Below, piece after piece: positions 10,353-25,300 of a stretch of DNA of 64,000 nucleotides. The first letter of the stretch is position 1; every line of letters starts with the position of its first letter. Source of the stretch: Ischnura elegans (taxonomy: Eukaryota > Arthropoda > Insecta > Odonata > Coenagrionidae); NCBI RefSeq assembly GCF_921293095.1, contig NC_060248.1:13224744-13288743 (forward strand). The letters run 5' to 3'. Under the pieces are notes generated by a model, which did no database searches, had not been told where the DNA came from, and was given only the letters and a program-made list of their open reading frames with translations. Position numbers and translations under genes: made by a program.

Positions 10353-13300
10353 CTGCAGAATAGATAGGAAATTTTATCTGGCTAAAATAAACATTTAGCA
10401 GAGAAATACAAAAAAATGAGGTAGAACAATAAACAGGTAGTTACAAGTGTGTACTACATGTATGCTACAAGTTCCAGTTTGCAGATAGAATTTAGGGTAA
10501 ATAATTTTCACAGAGGTAGGACCTGGGAGCCATGGTGGTGTAATAATTTGAGTGGTTGACTTTCAATTCATAGGTCACACGTTTAAATCCTGGAGTCTCC
10601 AGCTTTTCAAAGATTAGAAAAAAGATCATATTATCATCCCCAGAAGGTGCAACCTTTAATTCCAAGTTTTAATTGATGGCCTCCTTCCTGGTAAAATTAT
10701 CCTAAGGTAAAATAATCCCCAAATCAGATTCTCAAAGTGGGGTCTAAAGGGAAGGGTACACCAGTCAAACATGTCAGAATATGAACAAGGGACTCAAAGA
10801 TCCTTCGGGCTTTGTGGGAAAAGGGAGAACTTTAAGATGGATAGGCTGAAATTGCATCACAAAAGAGTGATGGGTATTGAGTAAATGACCCTAGTGATCA
10901 CCAGAAGACTTAAGGAGTTAGATTTAACCTGAAGAAGGAGTGGGGAAGAGCATGTAATTAAACATTAAGAGATAGGAATGGGAAACTGCTAATGAATAAG
11001 ATCGAGACATTGGCAATAGATGGAAAAAATACATTGATGATCTCAACTAAGGTCTGATACCCCTAGGAGAAACATTCACAGGTGACCAGAACCACGTTGA
11101 GGAAAACAATTACAGCCCAAGTATACAAAGGAGTGAAATCGAGAAAGCCATGAAGAACTTAAAATATGGAATAACTATTACCCCAGACCTAATCTTATAA
11201 TCATGGAAAACTACACTTAAGATCCTCCTATTAGCAAAACCTCCCATGTTTGGTTTGTGAAGTACATAGCAAGTGCCATGGTTTCACCTTCATACTATGA
11301 AGTCTTCTCTTTCACAAAATTGCGCCACAGCTAAGGGAGAAGCTACCCAATCGGAAAGAGCAAAGCAAAATTATATTATTTAAAATTGAAGTCTGTTACC
11401 CTCCTGCCTGGTTGACCATAAGAAATTACTCTATCACTTTTCAGTAGACACGATAACTGCTGTAACTTTTCATCTATGAATTTTTAACTCACCCAAAAAT
11501 CAATATTAGCAAAAAATTGGTAAAGTTTGTCAATGAGCATATTCAAACCTAAAGGATAGAACTTTTTTTTCAGACATTATACATTGAAAACTAGGAATCC
11601 TAGTGAAATGCATGTTAGTTTAAGTCAAGACTCGGGCAATTCTGACTTAAGGTGGATAAGGATTAACCTGGGGTGGATGAATGGAATTCATATGTTTACT
11701 CTAAAGATGAGTTACCCATCAAGTACAAGTCAAGCCACAAGAGACCTTGCCCAGCCAATGCCTACCTGTGTCTTCTCCGCCACTAGCCTCAATGCTTCCT
11801 CCGCCTTCTTCTCCGCCACGTCTGCCCTTGCCTTCTCCTGCGTTACACGCTGCTCCATCTCAGCCTCCTTGCGAGCCAGCAACTCCCGTGCCATTGACAC
11901 CTCCGCCATTGTCAGACCCCCAGGCAACAGCCCACCCACCATGGACACAGGCCGACCCACACCCTGCTGCTCAACTGTGCAGCCATTTGAAGACTGCTCC
12001 GACTGATATTTCTCTGGTGAATCAGCTTTCATCTAGACAAAGAAAGAACTATAAATGTCAACAAGTAGAAACATCACAAACAGCCCAATGACTGGATGCA
12101 AGTAGGATGCTGAAAAATCAGAAACATCTGAATCTATGCAGGAAGGATGTGTAAAAATACTTTTTACGGGAAATAACCCTCTAATCAGAATCCAAAAGTT
12201 TTGACTGCAGCATAAACCTCAGATGATTGCCATTATTTGAAGATAACTACATGCTTCCTGTCTGAACATTAAACATTTACTGCATTACGAGTGATGCTAC
12301 AATACACATAATTTATTGTGTTGGTTTTACTGTAGTTTTCAGTCATACTTTGTACCTAAAACAACATTGGTGCTGGGTAATCCTGATGACCATCACAAAT
12401 TTGAGCTCTAATTAATGACGGTAATCAATATCATACTTGAAATAATGTATTCAAAGGGCACTGAGGAATTACTAACAAATACTTATTCATAAATTCTGCA
12501 AAACAATGTCTGCAGAAAATTTTAACTTTCCAATCTAGGTGACAATAAGAGCAAAGAGCAAGAAACCAGGAAGTAGATAACTTTGAAGAATGGCTCGCAA
12601 GATATTCACAATTTCACTGATAATAAAATTTTTAGTACAGAACTCATATAAATTATTAAATAATGTAATTAGCATTTTTTACTAGCAGGTGAACATAAAC
12701 TCTCATGCACATTGTCTGTAAGTCTTTCATCACTTGTTTTCAATATAAAGCAGAAACTATAGCTACGATCATGGGCCTGCACTCCCTATTGTTAAGTTCC
12801 CATAGGTTTAAATGCCAAGATGATCTAATCAAATGGATGAAACACAAACAGGAAATCAGGAAAATCCCAAAAACTAACCCATCACATGCATTGAGTGAAG
12901 TGAAATAAAGACCCTACTGATCACAGTAGTGAATAATGCAAGAGAAAAATAGGAACAAAGATGCCTCACTTCATCATTATACGCTCCATAGAATGCACAT
13001 AAATACTAATCTACAGAGAGACAATATTCTATTGGTTGCTCACCATTCCAGGAGTTGGTGAAATAATGGGAGATCCAGCATTAGGACTGCTCACACCTTT
13101 ATTGTCAACATCAGCCTCTTTCCGAGGGGTTGAGCCGGCAGAGGAGAGCTCTAAGCTGTCCTTCTCTTCTTTCACTTTGGACTTAACAGTGCTCTTCATG
13201 GCATTACTGGCATCTCCACCACTATAGAACAAAATTAAATGCATTGAAAAAAGAGCAACAATATACACTAACCAAAATTCAGTGCACCTGAAAACACTGA

Positions 13301-16300
13301 GGCAACAAAACAAGCCAAAAACACAATAGCAAAGTCTGCTTCATTCAGTAATAAATCAAATTAGAAAATGACCAAATAATGGAAAAATATGTTATGTGCT
13401 TATTTGGTCACAAAGGAAGGGCCATATCTCATTACAACATGCGAAAACTTCTATCCCCCAGGGGATGAGTTTAGAAGTTTCCTTTTTTGATAGAAACTCA
13501 GAAATTGTGACCCCCAGCTACTATATTCAAGAATGCAAAATCTAACCACTATCCATTGCTAAATAATGTCACCTGAGATGAAAGACTACTCTTTCGATTT
13601 CTAAGCAAAGTGTATAATAAAGCTCTTTCATAACTATGTTTACTGATGGTATGCACAAAATTGAGAGAGAAGAACTTCCTTACCTATTAGCCATTATGCT
13701 CGATGGCAATGGAATGTTTTTATTAGTCACCGAAAGAGGGGTACCACTATAGAGAGGGTCAAATTTCACATACAGCGACTCAGTCCTAAGGTTCACACTT
13801 TGATTTGAGCCTCCCACTTGTGAAAGAAAGTCAAAGGCAGCAGGATCTTTAAACACTGTGAAGTAACAAATGGAAAACATCAACAAAAAATCATTAACAT
13901 AATACATTCATTGACCACCCTTTACCATTCACTTTCATGGAAATATGTTAAGCCATTTGATGATTGACATTAAAAAAATACAAGTATGGAAGAAATAATG
14001 CTGAAAGACCCAGAAAATTACTTACTATCCATAAATATCTTCACAAAAAAGGAACCTTTAACAACAAAATGTGTAACAGTGAACATCATTCACATCCTTT
14101 CAAACCCTGCAGCAAATGAATAAATGTATTGATTACTTGGATACTATTTGGTTAAATTTCATTTCATTGCAAAACAAATCAATGTGGCTTATCCACATAT
14201 CAACATGGCAACAATAACAAGACAATTGAAGAGAGACTAACAGCTGTGGGATCAGTAGTTTTACAATAAACAAAATGTAGTACTCTCTAAAGTTCATAAT
14301 AAAGAAAAGAATATTAAGAGTGAAGAAAAATAAATGGTGAAAAGTAAAAATTGCCAAATGCTTTGCTAAGGTTGGGCAAATGGGGAAGGGCGACTTAAGG
14401 AGAACAGAACACATTTCCTTTCATTCACCAGCTTTGTAATCCCATGCACCTATGTCTATTTCAATCATTTTGGAAAATTTACGAACATTGTTATGCAACA
14501 ATTTTTAATTAATACATTGCTGAACAACTGTTTGACACAGTTCTAAATTCTACACTCTGCTAGCCTTTTCAAAGTGATAAATTTCTTCTCTAATACCTCC
14601 TTAGTAACCTGATCAATGTAACTTAATTCAGAACCGTCCATTACTCTACTTCCCTAATGTTATTGATGTCATATATCATTTCTAACAACTTAAGATTTGC
14701 AGTTATGCACGGTTGCATCTCTGTTATGTACATTTGAAAGAAGGTAAATGATTGCTATTGTAGTCTAAGAGTTAATATTGTGCTAAGAATAATTTCTACA
14801 AGAGCTATAATTTTCTTAAAAAATCAAATTAATAACAGGTTAAGAGCTCTGAGTGTTTCTCAGCGTGGAAAGGAAATAAAATGATATAACCTTATGTACA
14901 ACCTCAGCATAGGAACAAAAGAAGAGATCGAATCAATTTGAAAACTTGCAGACACTGCTGGATATCCTCATTGAGAATTGGAAATTGAAGTCCTATTTAC
15001 TGCCAAGATACTGATTGATATTAAGGTTGGAACTGAAATTATATCACATCATAGGATGCAATTGAAAGGGTAGACATCACAAGTGTCACCAGTAGGAATT
15101 GCAGTTGAAATTACTTTCTCAGTTATTCTGCATTATCATCAGCTAATCCCGGCAAAGCCAAATAATTCTGTGCCTCAGCTGATAATTTGTGGAAAGGGTA
15201 AATAGCAGGTGACAGGCTGCTTACAAAGTCATAGGTAACATTCCATTCAGGAGATACATCCCATAAAACATTCCCTTGGTAGGGGTGCCCTCTTTTATAT
15301 CAACTACTTAATGCATAATTACCATCAGAGGATTGGAATGTCTCGTCTTGGGCTATGTCTGGGCCAGCTTCACTCAGATTCACTTCTGGATTTAGGTTTG
15401 GAGGCACAGCACTAGCCTCAACTACCTCAACCTGAAAATTAAAATAAATAAAAAAATATACCTGTTATGATACTGAGGGAAAAAAATTAAGAGAATATAA
15501 GAATGATCACTCAATCAGTCAAATTCTGTCAAGGATCGTCATGACATGGTTAAGATTAAGCACAAATCAGCTCATTGGCACCCTTAAGCCTTGCATACAC
15601 AATGTATTTACCCGTGCAAGAACGTGGCAGGACAAACGCTGGATAAATTCGTGAAATTAGAACAGTGCCTATTTCCTGATTATGAATGCGTGCAGTTAGA
15701 ACAATTTTACCAAGGTGCAATTTTGTTGGTGAGTATGTTTACGTATCTACTCCCATCGGTAAATGCATAGTTTGCACACTGTTAATTGCAATTCCATCGA
15801 TAGGCTGGGGAAGGGGAGAGGGGGGTGTAAGCCAGAATAATTACTCCCCCAATTTCCCCCGAATTCAAAAGGCACAAACCACTGCCAAAGCACTCCCATT
15901 CTTCCTTATGCGTCTCCTTCCTCTACCCCACTCCTCCATGCTGATCTTAGCGAATTCCAGAGAAGTCTCTACACCAAAGTACAATGCTTACAATGTAAAA
16001 ATTAATGCCAGCTATGCCTCACCTGATTGATTGTACTCAATAATGCAATCTGCTACACTAACAAGTGCCTCCGTAACAATATTTGTGCAACATTTCCTTG
16101 AGTAAGGCACTAATCAATGCAAGAGGAAATAAATTTCACTCATCTTACACTCATCTACTGGGTGTCCATTTTGAAGAAATAATAAATTCCCTGAGATTTC
16201 CGGGAATATTGCTTTGCTTTCCAGTCCAAAACATATGCATTTTTGGGGTAAATATTTCTCATGGGGTAGAAACTGCTGACCACAGAAATGGCTGTTAAGG

Positions 16301-19300
16301 CATTTTATGCCGGGTGCACTGAATTTACTGTAATGGTGTAATTCAGAAAGACAAAATCCCTTGATTTAGGCAGGATTGGAGCCCTGACCTCCTCATTGCC
16401 TCTCAGGTCTACAATTTATGACACAAAAACCTATACATTGTATTCTACCAGTTATTACACCAAGCCTGGTTGCATACTTGACAGGCATTCTGGGATCAAA
16501 TCCTGGCTAAGCGAAATGATTTTTTCATGCTTCATTTCATTCTTGGTGTGAATAGCTTTGCACCCAAGTACACCAGCAAGTACAAAGTAACACGTTCCAG
16601 GCAGAGCTTCGTTTAACATAAGGAGATGATAGAAAAATTTCTCCACATTCAAGTTATGTATCTCCATTACATGAGTCTCCATACCAGTCTACGCATTCCT
16701 TAAAACTTAAGCTACCACATGAAAAAATGAGGAAAAAACTGCTCATCACCTTATCCTGATTGACAAATAACATCAAGTGGATATATGTCTATTTTAAATT
16801 TTCTAAGCATGTCAGTGAATTCAACCAGAAATAAACTACAGTGACCTTAAACTGAATTCACTCAGTGAAGAACTGAAGTCCAGTACAGGCATCCCCCGAG
16901 TTACGTAAGAGATGCGTTCCGGCAGACTATCCGTAAGTCGAAATTTACGTAAGTCGAACCTTTGCGTTGGAGCTTCAGAGATTGCTGTATAACAAGTTGT
17001 ATCGTAAAGAAATGAGCGCAACCACATACGCCACCACATCCATCGCTAGAACTGCAAATTTTCACGTTGATTGCTGACTTGGGATTTATAAGCCATTATT
17101 CTACAGAAATTAATGAAATTTCCTTCGAGGAATGACAAAAATGGGTCACTTTGTTATTGTTAGCACGTAAAAAACTCTATAACTATTCGATATTTTTTCT
17201 ACCATAGGTTGTACGAGCGAATATCTACTTCTTCGCGCTCGCATTCGAAAATTAACGTAATCATTTGAAATACGGTTATCGCTTACGTAAGTACGGATTT
17301 ACGTAAGTCGAGACATACGTAACTCGGGGGATGCCTGTACACAAATAGCTATAGTATTTGGAAGAGGCAACTGAGACGGGTCATTTGCACCATGAGGTAA
17401 GGGTATGGAAGGAAGGGTGGAGAGAAACCCAGCATCAGCATTAGCCTACTCCAATTTAAAGGTGCCAATAAAAACCACTCTACCACTCCAACGCTATAGC
17501 CACCACACCAACCCAATCCACACACAAATACCTAGTTCTGCTGATTAGTAACCAAATATGTGAAAAATATCAACTAAGTAGCTATCCTAGAAGAAAACCC
17601 TTATAAAGGAAAGTTACTTGAAGAGGACATTCCAATACAAATATTAAAATCTCGTAAAATTAAAACAAAAATTTAATAAAATTATTTTGCGCTTTGCTTT
17701 GGGTGGGTCACGAGAATTCAACGAATAGTTTTCACCAGATGAATGCTGCATGGGGCAAAAGCTGATACTTCCAAAACTCTAGCCAAATTCCCCAAGTATC
17801 CAGTAGTTTTCCCAGAAGACTGACATTCCTAGAGTATTCCAGGTTAGCAGATCCACCCCGATCAATGACTGCAATCTTAAGTCTAGATAACATTTACACT
17901 AGCTCTTCCATCAACATTCTTGTGAGTTTTTATATACATGATACTTCCTAATATTCGGTTATTTTGATTGCCAGTCATAGTAAAATTGAAATTAATGTAA
18001 CTACTCCTATAATTCATTCATTTACAAGCTAGCGCTTATCGAAATGGCACTAAATAAATCACCAAATGCCCAAAGGTGTACTGTTATGCTTAATTCACTG
18101 TAGTTAGATCTCTGGTCGACAATACCTCAAGTTTCATGACATGAAAATTCATAGATTACCTTTTGAAAATAATCCATATCTAATAATTATAACTGCTCCA
18201 CTAATTATTAATCATCATTCATACATAATTCTTATTTGATTGATTTAACATTTTCCCAATTAATTCGAATAAAAAATTAAAGCTATTGACCGAAAGGCCT
18301 TTCCTCAAGCTGAACGTGTACATGCATAATGTAATTTCTCGCAAGCAATCATATTAAATTTGAACTTCAAGTCTTTATAATCCAATATCATCCCCTGAAA
18401 ATGCTTTGAAAAATATCACAACAAAGAATAGAAAATGGAAACAACAGCTAAAACAATAAATCACTAATTTCACAAATGCACAACGTAACTTGCATGATAG
18501 ATGACTTGACCCGATGGTAATTATGTATATACATTATGCTGGATTCTGTGATTGTAAGCATTTACAAATAAACAAAGAAGAAAGGGTTGAAATAATAGAG
18601 ACCTTGACCAGTATTTTAATATTAAAAAAAACAAGAACTAAAAGGGAGCATCCCTGTCATATTGTAGTTGCCCTAAAACAAGACATCCCAAGACAACAAA
18701 CTTACTGCCAAGTGATACTGTTTTCTTCATCAGCCTCCCTAGCATCACTCATTCCCTACATTCAATGGAAAAATAATATGCAAATACTTTAGATAAAGTA
18801 CTGCATAAACTATCAAATAAAAACCTATAAATCAGGGATTTTCATTTCAGAAACTAAATAAACTTATAAGAGAATAAAATTATGATAGAGGCAAATGGCA
18901 CACAGGGCACAAAAAAATTAATTACCGACAGTAGCAAATGTGAATGAATTTTTAAAATGTTTATTGTGATTTCATTTGAAAATACACCAAAGAAAAATCT
19001 GTTTAATTGCAGAATATTCTAATCATGTTTGAAAATTTCAGTTGCATACTGTCAAAAATCAGCTGCTTGACAGGGGTGACCCTCAGTTTTTCATGGTTCT
19101 ACAGCAGACATATTGGTTATAAGCTACAAAGACAATGTTTGATGATAATTTTTACCATTCCCAAAGATAGTGTCAATTTGAATTCATTGATTTTTTTTAC
19201 AGGAACCGTAGCCACACCTTAACCACAATATACCTTAAGGTGCAAATTATTTCCCTACGGCTGAATCACAATTAGTCACTACTGCCTCTCACATATCTTG

Positions 19301-22300
19301 TCAATGTCTGCTATTTTCCAAATGAAGTCCCTGATATGAAAGATGCATACTCTGGCAATACGTACATTTTCATTAAACATCACTTCTGACGTGAAGGCAA
19401 AATTGTTATCAGGCATGAAACTATACAGTGGAAACCCAGAAATCATGAGAGCAACTAATTAATTATATTATTCAACCACAGCTAAGTCCCAATTATCCAG
19501 GAAAATAATGGGGAGAGGCAGCACGAATAATCCGGGGACACAAATAATCCAAGCTTTCACTTTAATTTCATGTAATTTTCATCATGCACAAAAATTAATC
19601 ACTCCATTATTATCTATGCGCATTTTATGTTATTTTAGATTTCTTTCCGGCATCATTAAGAGCTTTCTTTTTGTGACTGCAATCTTTTTAGTGGCAATAA
19701 AGTGATTGCACTCGCATGCTGGCTGCTCCGTGTAATACCTGGTTTCCGAAAGCCACAAATCCGTGGCTGCGAGATCACGGATTCAGAAAGGTGGTTGGCA
19801 CTAAGGCTTCAAAACCACACCGTGACTTCGGAAACGACACTGTGAGGCACCACACTGCCTCTTGCACAAGTTGCCCGGGATGCGGATCCGTGATCACTGA
19901 TTGCGATCGTGCACCGCACCGATCACTTGGAAAACAGGAAGATGGAACTCCCGTGATGGAAACTGACGCATAATCACCCCACCTAGCAGTTGTAATAGGA
20001 AACCAGGGCTTATGGCAAACTGTTGCGCAAGAATATGTCCGGCTGTTAAACTCATGCTACATCTACTTCCACTTCCCCCGTTGCCTTCACTTCTACTCAT
20101 CCATTTCCATTATTCCCTTCCTCTCCAATTTGACCTTTACTTGTCACAGCGTAACCATGCCCGAGTGCAACGAAATCTCTGGTTCTGTTGGGCCGTATTC
20201 AACCATATGCGAGTCCACGGCAATAATTGCATATTTGCGATATGAAAGATACATTTAATGATAGCAGATAAAATTCTTCTTAAATTAAGATTGGTTAGCT
20301 ATTGAAGATTCTTCCAAAATTACTCAAAGAGTATTTTTTCCTGTTGCTGATCACTGTCTTCGATGCAAGATCACACACCCAAGTAAACTTGGAACATTCA
20401 TAGCCAGCAAGTAAATAAAATAATTCTTTATTTAGAAGAGAATTCTGATGGAGGCCCGAGGTAGCCACGCATTAAAATGCAGATATCCCGCTGCTTTTAC
20501 GTCTGATTTATTTATTTTTTATAAAGATCGCAGAAAACATCGGAGAGTGAACTCACCACAGATAATGCATGGAAAATCTGCAACACGGATAAAACGTACC
20601 TGGATAATCGGGAGTCTGCTGTATATCAATATAAGACAAGCGTAGTGCACATTTACATGAATTCAGTATCCACACTCCAAGTTTAACCAAGATTTCAACA
20701 GAATTTGAACAGAAGCCATACTCAACCAGAAGGAGACCTTATTTCTCCAATGGGTGGCTTGTCCCTGAAAATATCTTCAACGCACTTTCTATGGTATGGT
20801 GAAAATTTTGAAATGAAAACAGATTACTCTCATGAGAGTGCAAATATGGGCCACAAAATAACCCTTTTCTCGTTTAATAACACAACTGTGCAAAATACAG
20901 TTGCTTGCAACAAACAACCTTTGGAGCAAGTTGGCAAAGGCAACTGGCTCTGCAATGGACAGATTTATAAAATAATTTCGGCAATATCACTGCAGTAAGC
21001 TTTGGTCTAAGTTCAATTTAGAATTCACGTGAGTGAGCCCACATGTAAAGAAGTAATCTTCTGCTCAACTTCTTTCTCAAACTTTTGGCTCCACTGTACA
21101 TATTATTAAAGCCAACTGCTTTTTCACACATGAATTTTTGTGACTCTTTCAAACCCCATTACTTCGACTGTTCCAGGTAATTTCCTTAAGTCGGCTTTCA
21201 TAGACATATTTAGAGATTTATGCAACAGCTTGTAACAATTAATTTCGAGTTTTATTTTAGTTGAGTCGGAGGCAATGAGGCAAGAATGAGGCAAGTGATG
21301 GTGGAGGGAGATTGTTGGGAACGGCAAAGAATGGGAGTTGGATTGTAATAATCATGGCGTGTGGATGTGTTTTCGCCCCCGAGTTTCAAATTATAAAACT
21401 TGTTTATAAAGTGTAATAAAATTATTTGTTAAGTTAAAAGTGAATAAAAACAAAAACTTTACAAGCTTTGGCAAAAAAATAAGGCTTTCAATCAAATGTG
21501 ACCCTGCTTGAGGGCCTAAAAAATAAACAACCCTGACTGGACCCAAATATAAAAAATTTGATTAGTCCATCTAGTAATCATCAGCTTCATCCTTACAGAC
21601 TTGGTCGATGCTCAAATAGATAGTTATAAATTCCACTATTAGTGCACACATATGCATTAAAGCATGAAGAAAATTGCCAATATGCAAGTATGAATATTGT
21701 CACATTTTTATGGGTACACTAGTCATAGAAAGTGAGAGGGGCTGTATTTTATTAGGGTAGTCACAAATCAACTTGGTGACAAATGCTTTTGACTGGCAAC
21801 ACACGAAGACAACTGACCTTTCACAAACCCTCAAATTTGCTAAGTTAGGATATTCTGGTCCTTTCAAATTCATACATTTAGGAGGCTATATTGAATGCTT
21901 CTTTTTAAAGAAATGTTAAACTAAATTCATAATCACTTGACCAAAGTTTTGATTAGAGATGTGCAAATAGTATACTAGAAAGTATTCGATATTCGAGATC
22001 TCGAATAATTATGCTAAAGGCACGATCTCAAATACTTAGAATTTCGCACCATACACTGTCGCATGCACGTCGTTGGTAGTCGACTCAGAAAAATGTAGAG
22101 AACTCTAGTTGTTTAGTGCATGCAGCACCGTTTTAGGCAAGTTGACGAACTAAATCAAATTTGCGGATTAGAGCGGTGAAAAGAGTTCGACGTGGGGAAC
22201 CGAAAATGATCGGGTGAAAAAATCTGAAAATCCCTGGTTTCCCCCACCAGGAGAACCTCAGTGCCGTGGGATAGTAACTACGTAGCACAATTTCCAAAAT

Positions 22301-25300
22301 CTGCTACCCCCTCCATCCATCAGCCCTCGGCCCCTCCTCCTACGACGCTTTCCTCCTCTCCGAAATCAAATAAAAGGCCCCAGCTCGCGCAGAGTTCGTA
22401 TTACGAAGACCATAAATCAAAGGCTTCAAAAGAAAATATCAAGTTACAGGAGAATAATAGAATCGTGTTTCACCCTTCCTTCTTTCTCCCCCACTGACCT
22501 TTTTCTGCCTACCTGCTTTGAAGTTCCCCATTCCTGGAGGTCAACTGCTGCATGAGTCGCCTATTACCCCAAAAGATGTCTAACAATGACTTTCGGCAAT
22601 TCATATTACACCTTTATTGGATTGAAATATTAGTAATGTGCACGTGATTTCAAAAAGAATAAGACTGAACGCGATGCATTTCTGACTTTATATAAGCATT
22701 TTACGCAGGGAATAAATGTCAAAATACGACGGAGACTTAGGATTCTGGCGAAACTCGATATCCTCACAGCTGAGCTTCTCGGAAGTTGATTCGGTATTTT
22801 TTCCGAAAACATATATAAAGTTACAATTTATTAGTTATGCTATAAATCTCTATTGCCACAGTCACAGACGAAGGGATACTTTCTCAGGATATTTGGTTTC
22901 TCCCAGCTAGAAATTCGAATTCATCCATTTTATCTCATGAGAACTTCCAAAGATGGACTGAAAATAATTGAAGAAAATCGGGTGGAGAAGCGCGTGTATT
23001 TTGCAAAACGCCTCAGATTGTCCGCTAGCACTTAACAGTAGGAGTGGGGGTAAAGCGAGCTACCTGTTGAAAATAAGAATTTGGATGAAGCCGAGTATCA
23101 GATGAACGTGCCGCTGAAATGGCATTTGGTAGATATGAATGTATACATCAGACAGAAATCCATCGTAGCAGTGTAAATGCCAAGACGGCATGCAATCATT
23201 TTTGCGTGAGGTGGTGTGTCCCCTTAGGATATTTGAAAGAGATATTAGTTGAATCAACTACAGTGGAACTTGGTTAGTATGTTCCTCCTTAGTACGGCGA
23301 TTTCTCTCGGTCCCGGTGCCATCGGAACAAAATACAGGCAAAAGTATTTGATTAGTACGTTTGAAAAAATGGCGCTTTCCTGGTTAGTATGCTCAATTGC
23401 TAGCCGTGACGCAACCCGCAATTCGTTCTCCAGTATCTTCTTAAGGGTCGTAAAGCTCCGAATTCATGATTTCATTTATTATTACTAGCCATTAACATTC
23501 TTGCATTCATTCCACATATCTTTCATCGACCGTGATTTATTCAAATGCATATCTCAATTCTTGTGACGTGATAAATAATAAAATATGGCCATTTATCAGG
23601 AACGTCTGACTATGCAAAACTGCAGCCAATGAGAAGCCCCAATTTTCCCCACCCCGAGCTCCTCACCTTCTGTTGCCTCTGGAGTGCCGACTGCGCACAA
23701 ATTTCACGAGTGGGCAATCGTTGCTATTGCACTAGTTATCATGATGAAGAAATGAGTCTTATCCAATTCCCACTTTATCCAAAGCAGTACTGCACGACGT
23801 CAATGCTACGGATTACTAGCGTATTTGACTACTGCTGCGGGAGCAGACGATGCTCTGGATCTCCACGCGAAGCTTAGCTTAAAAATACTTGATCTCGGCA
23901 CGAAAGCAGACGACATTAAACAAATTTTTAAAGTAAATTTCAACTGTATAATATAAAATCTTCTTGTAATTACGTCGTAATCTATTAATCTTGCGTGTTA
24001 TTATTCGATATATCGATCGATATAACAATCGATATGGCTTTATTCCAGAAGCGAATGTGTACGGCTGTTGCCTTAATTTAAGGTTAATATAATTTTGTCC
24101 AATTTTTATGATGTTTAAAAACAACCCGTTGACATACTCAGGGTAGTTGTTATATTCTCCCAGTATGCTGTGACAAAAAAGAAATGACTTAGCTTATGTT
24201 CTCGTAGTCTTTCTATTTAAGTATATTTATGAGGATTATAATCGGAGATATTAGTAAATACTGCCACGTTTTACCGGAAATTAAGACAATTTTTACCACA
24301 AATGTTGTACAGATACGATTATTCCGATTCAAATAGCATATCGAATATGCGTTTTCACGGAATCCATCGGGTAGCCGCTAATTTTTCTTGGAAAAGTATT
24401 GTTAGAATAATTCAATCGACACTGATCACTTAATGACGCAAAACAGTAAATAATTAAAATGAAAACTAAACACACACTATCATTACATTAATCGAACACT
24501 AGAATTGAATCAATAATATATGTACCCGTCGCTCATTTAATAACTACACGATTTAAATAATTGCGAAAAATAAACAGGTAAAGTGAACCTTTCGTGACGA
24601 TTTAGCATTTCATTGCATCCGTAGCTACTATACGTCCGTGCGGTTCGTGTTTACAACCACTGCCTTTACCGCCTTCACAGAACAAGAATGCGCAATAGGT
24701 GATGCATTTGTTTCTGAAAAGGCGCAATAATCGACGACTTTAAACCAGAAGCGCCGGCATTACTGCATTTGATCGAAATACAGCGACTCAGCATCGAAAG
24801 TGTAATCAATTTATTGAGGAATATCTTCAATTCGTCAGGGTAAATAGGATCGATAAATTACGTCGCATAACGTTTCGCAATTATTTCCGCGATATTTTCT
24901 TTATTAAAAATAATTTTACGTTCAACAGTGAGGTGATGGATCAAGTAGAAAGATGAGGATCAATCCTGCCGCAGGTTAGAGGCCTTCAAAGACGGAGTTT
25001 CGACGCCGATTTAAAAATAGCCGTTGCAGAATACGCCGTAAATCATAGTATTTACAGCGCTAGCAAAGCGCTAATACATCGCGGAAGTCATTTCGGGGGT
25101 CTCGATGCGGCAGATTCAAAGAATTAGAGGAAAATATCGTCGAATTTGTGCGCAAATGCAGAGCAGAAGCTCTCTGTGTAACTTATGCAATGATTCGCGA
25201 CGAGGCATTGAAAATTGATATAATTTTTTTTCAGTTTTAATGTTTGTTGGAAAAAGTTTATTTCTTAATTTTATTACTTTGATATTTGTAAGTCCTGTAG

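Noticed and set aside
9634-10398. Three overlapping open frames on the plus strand (up to 127 codons)
   Set aside because: They are antisense to the last TACC exon, which has a full family match; the frames are a by-product of its composition.
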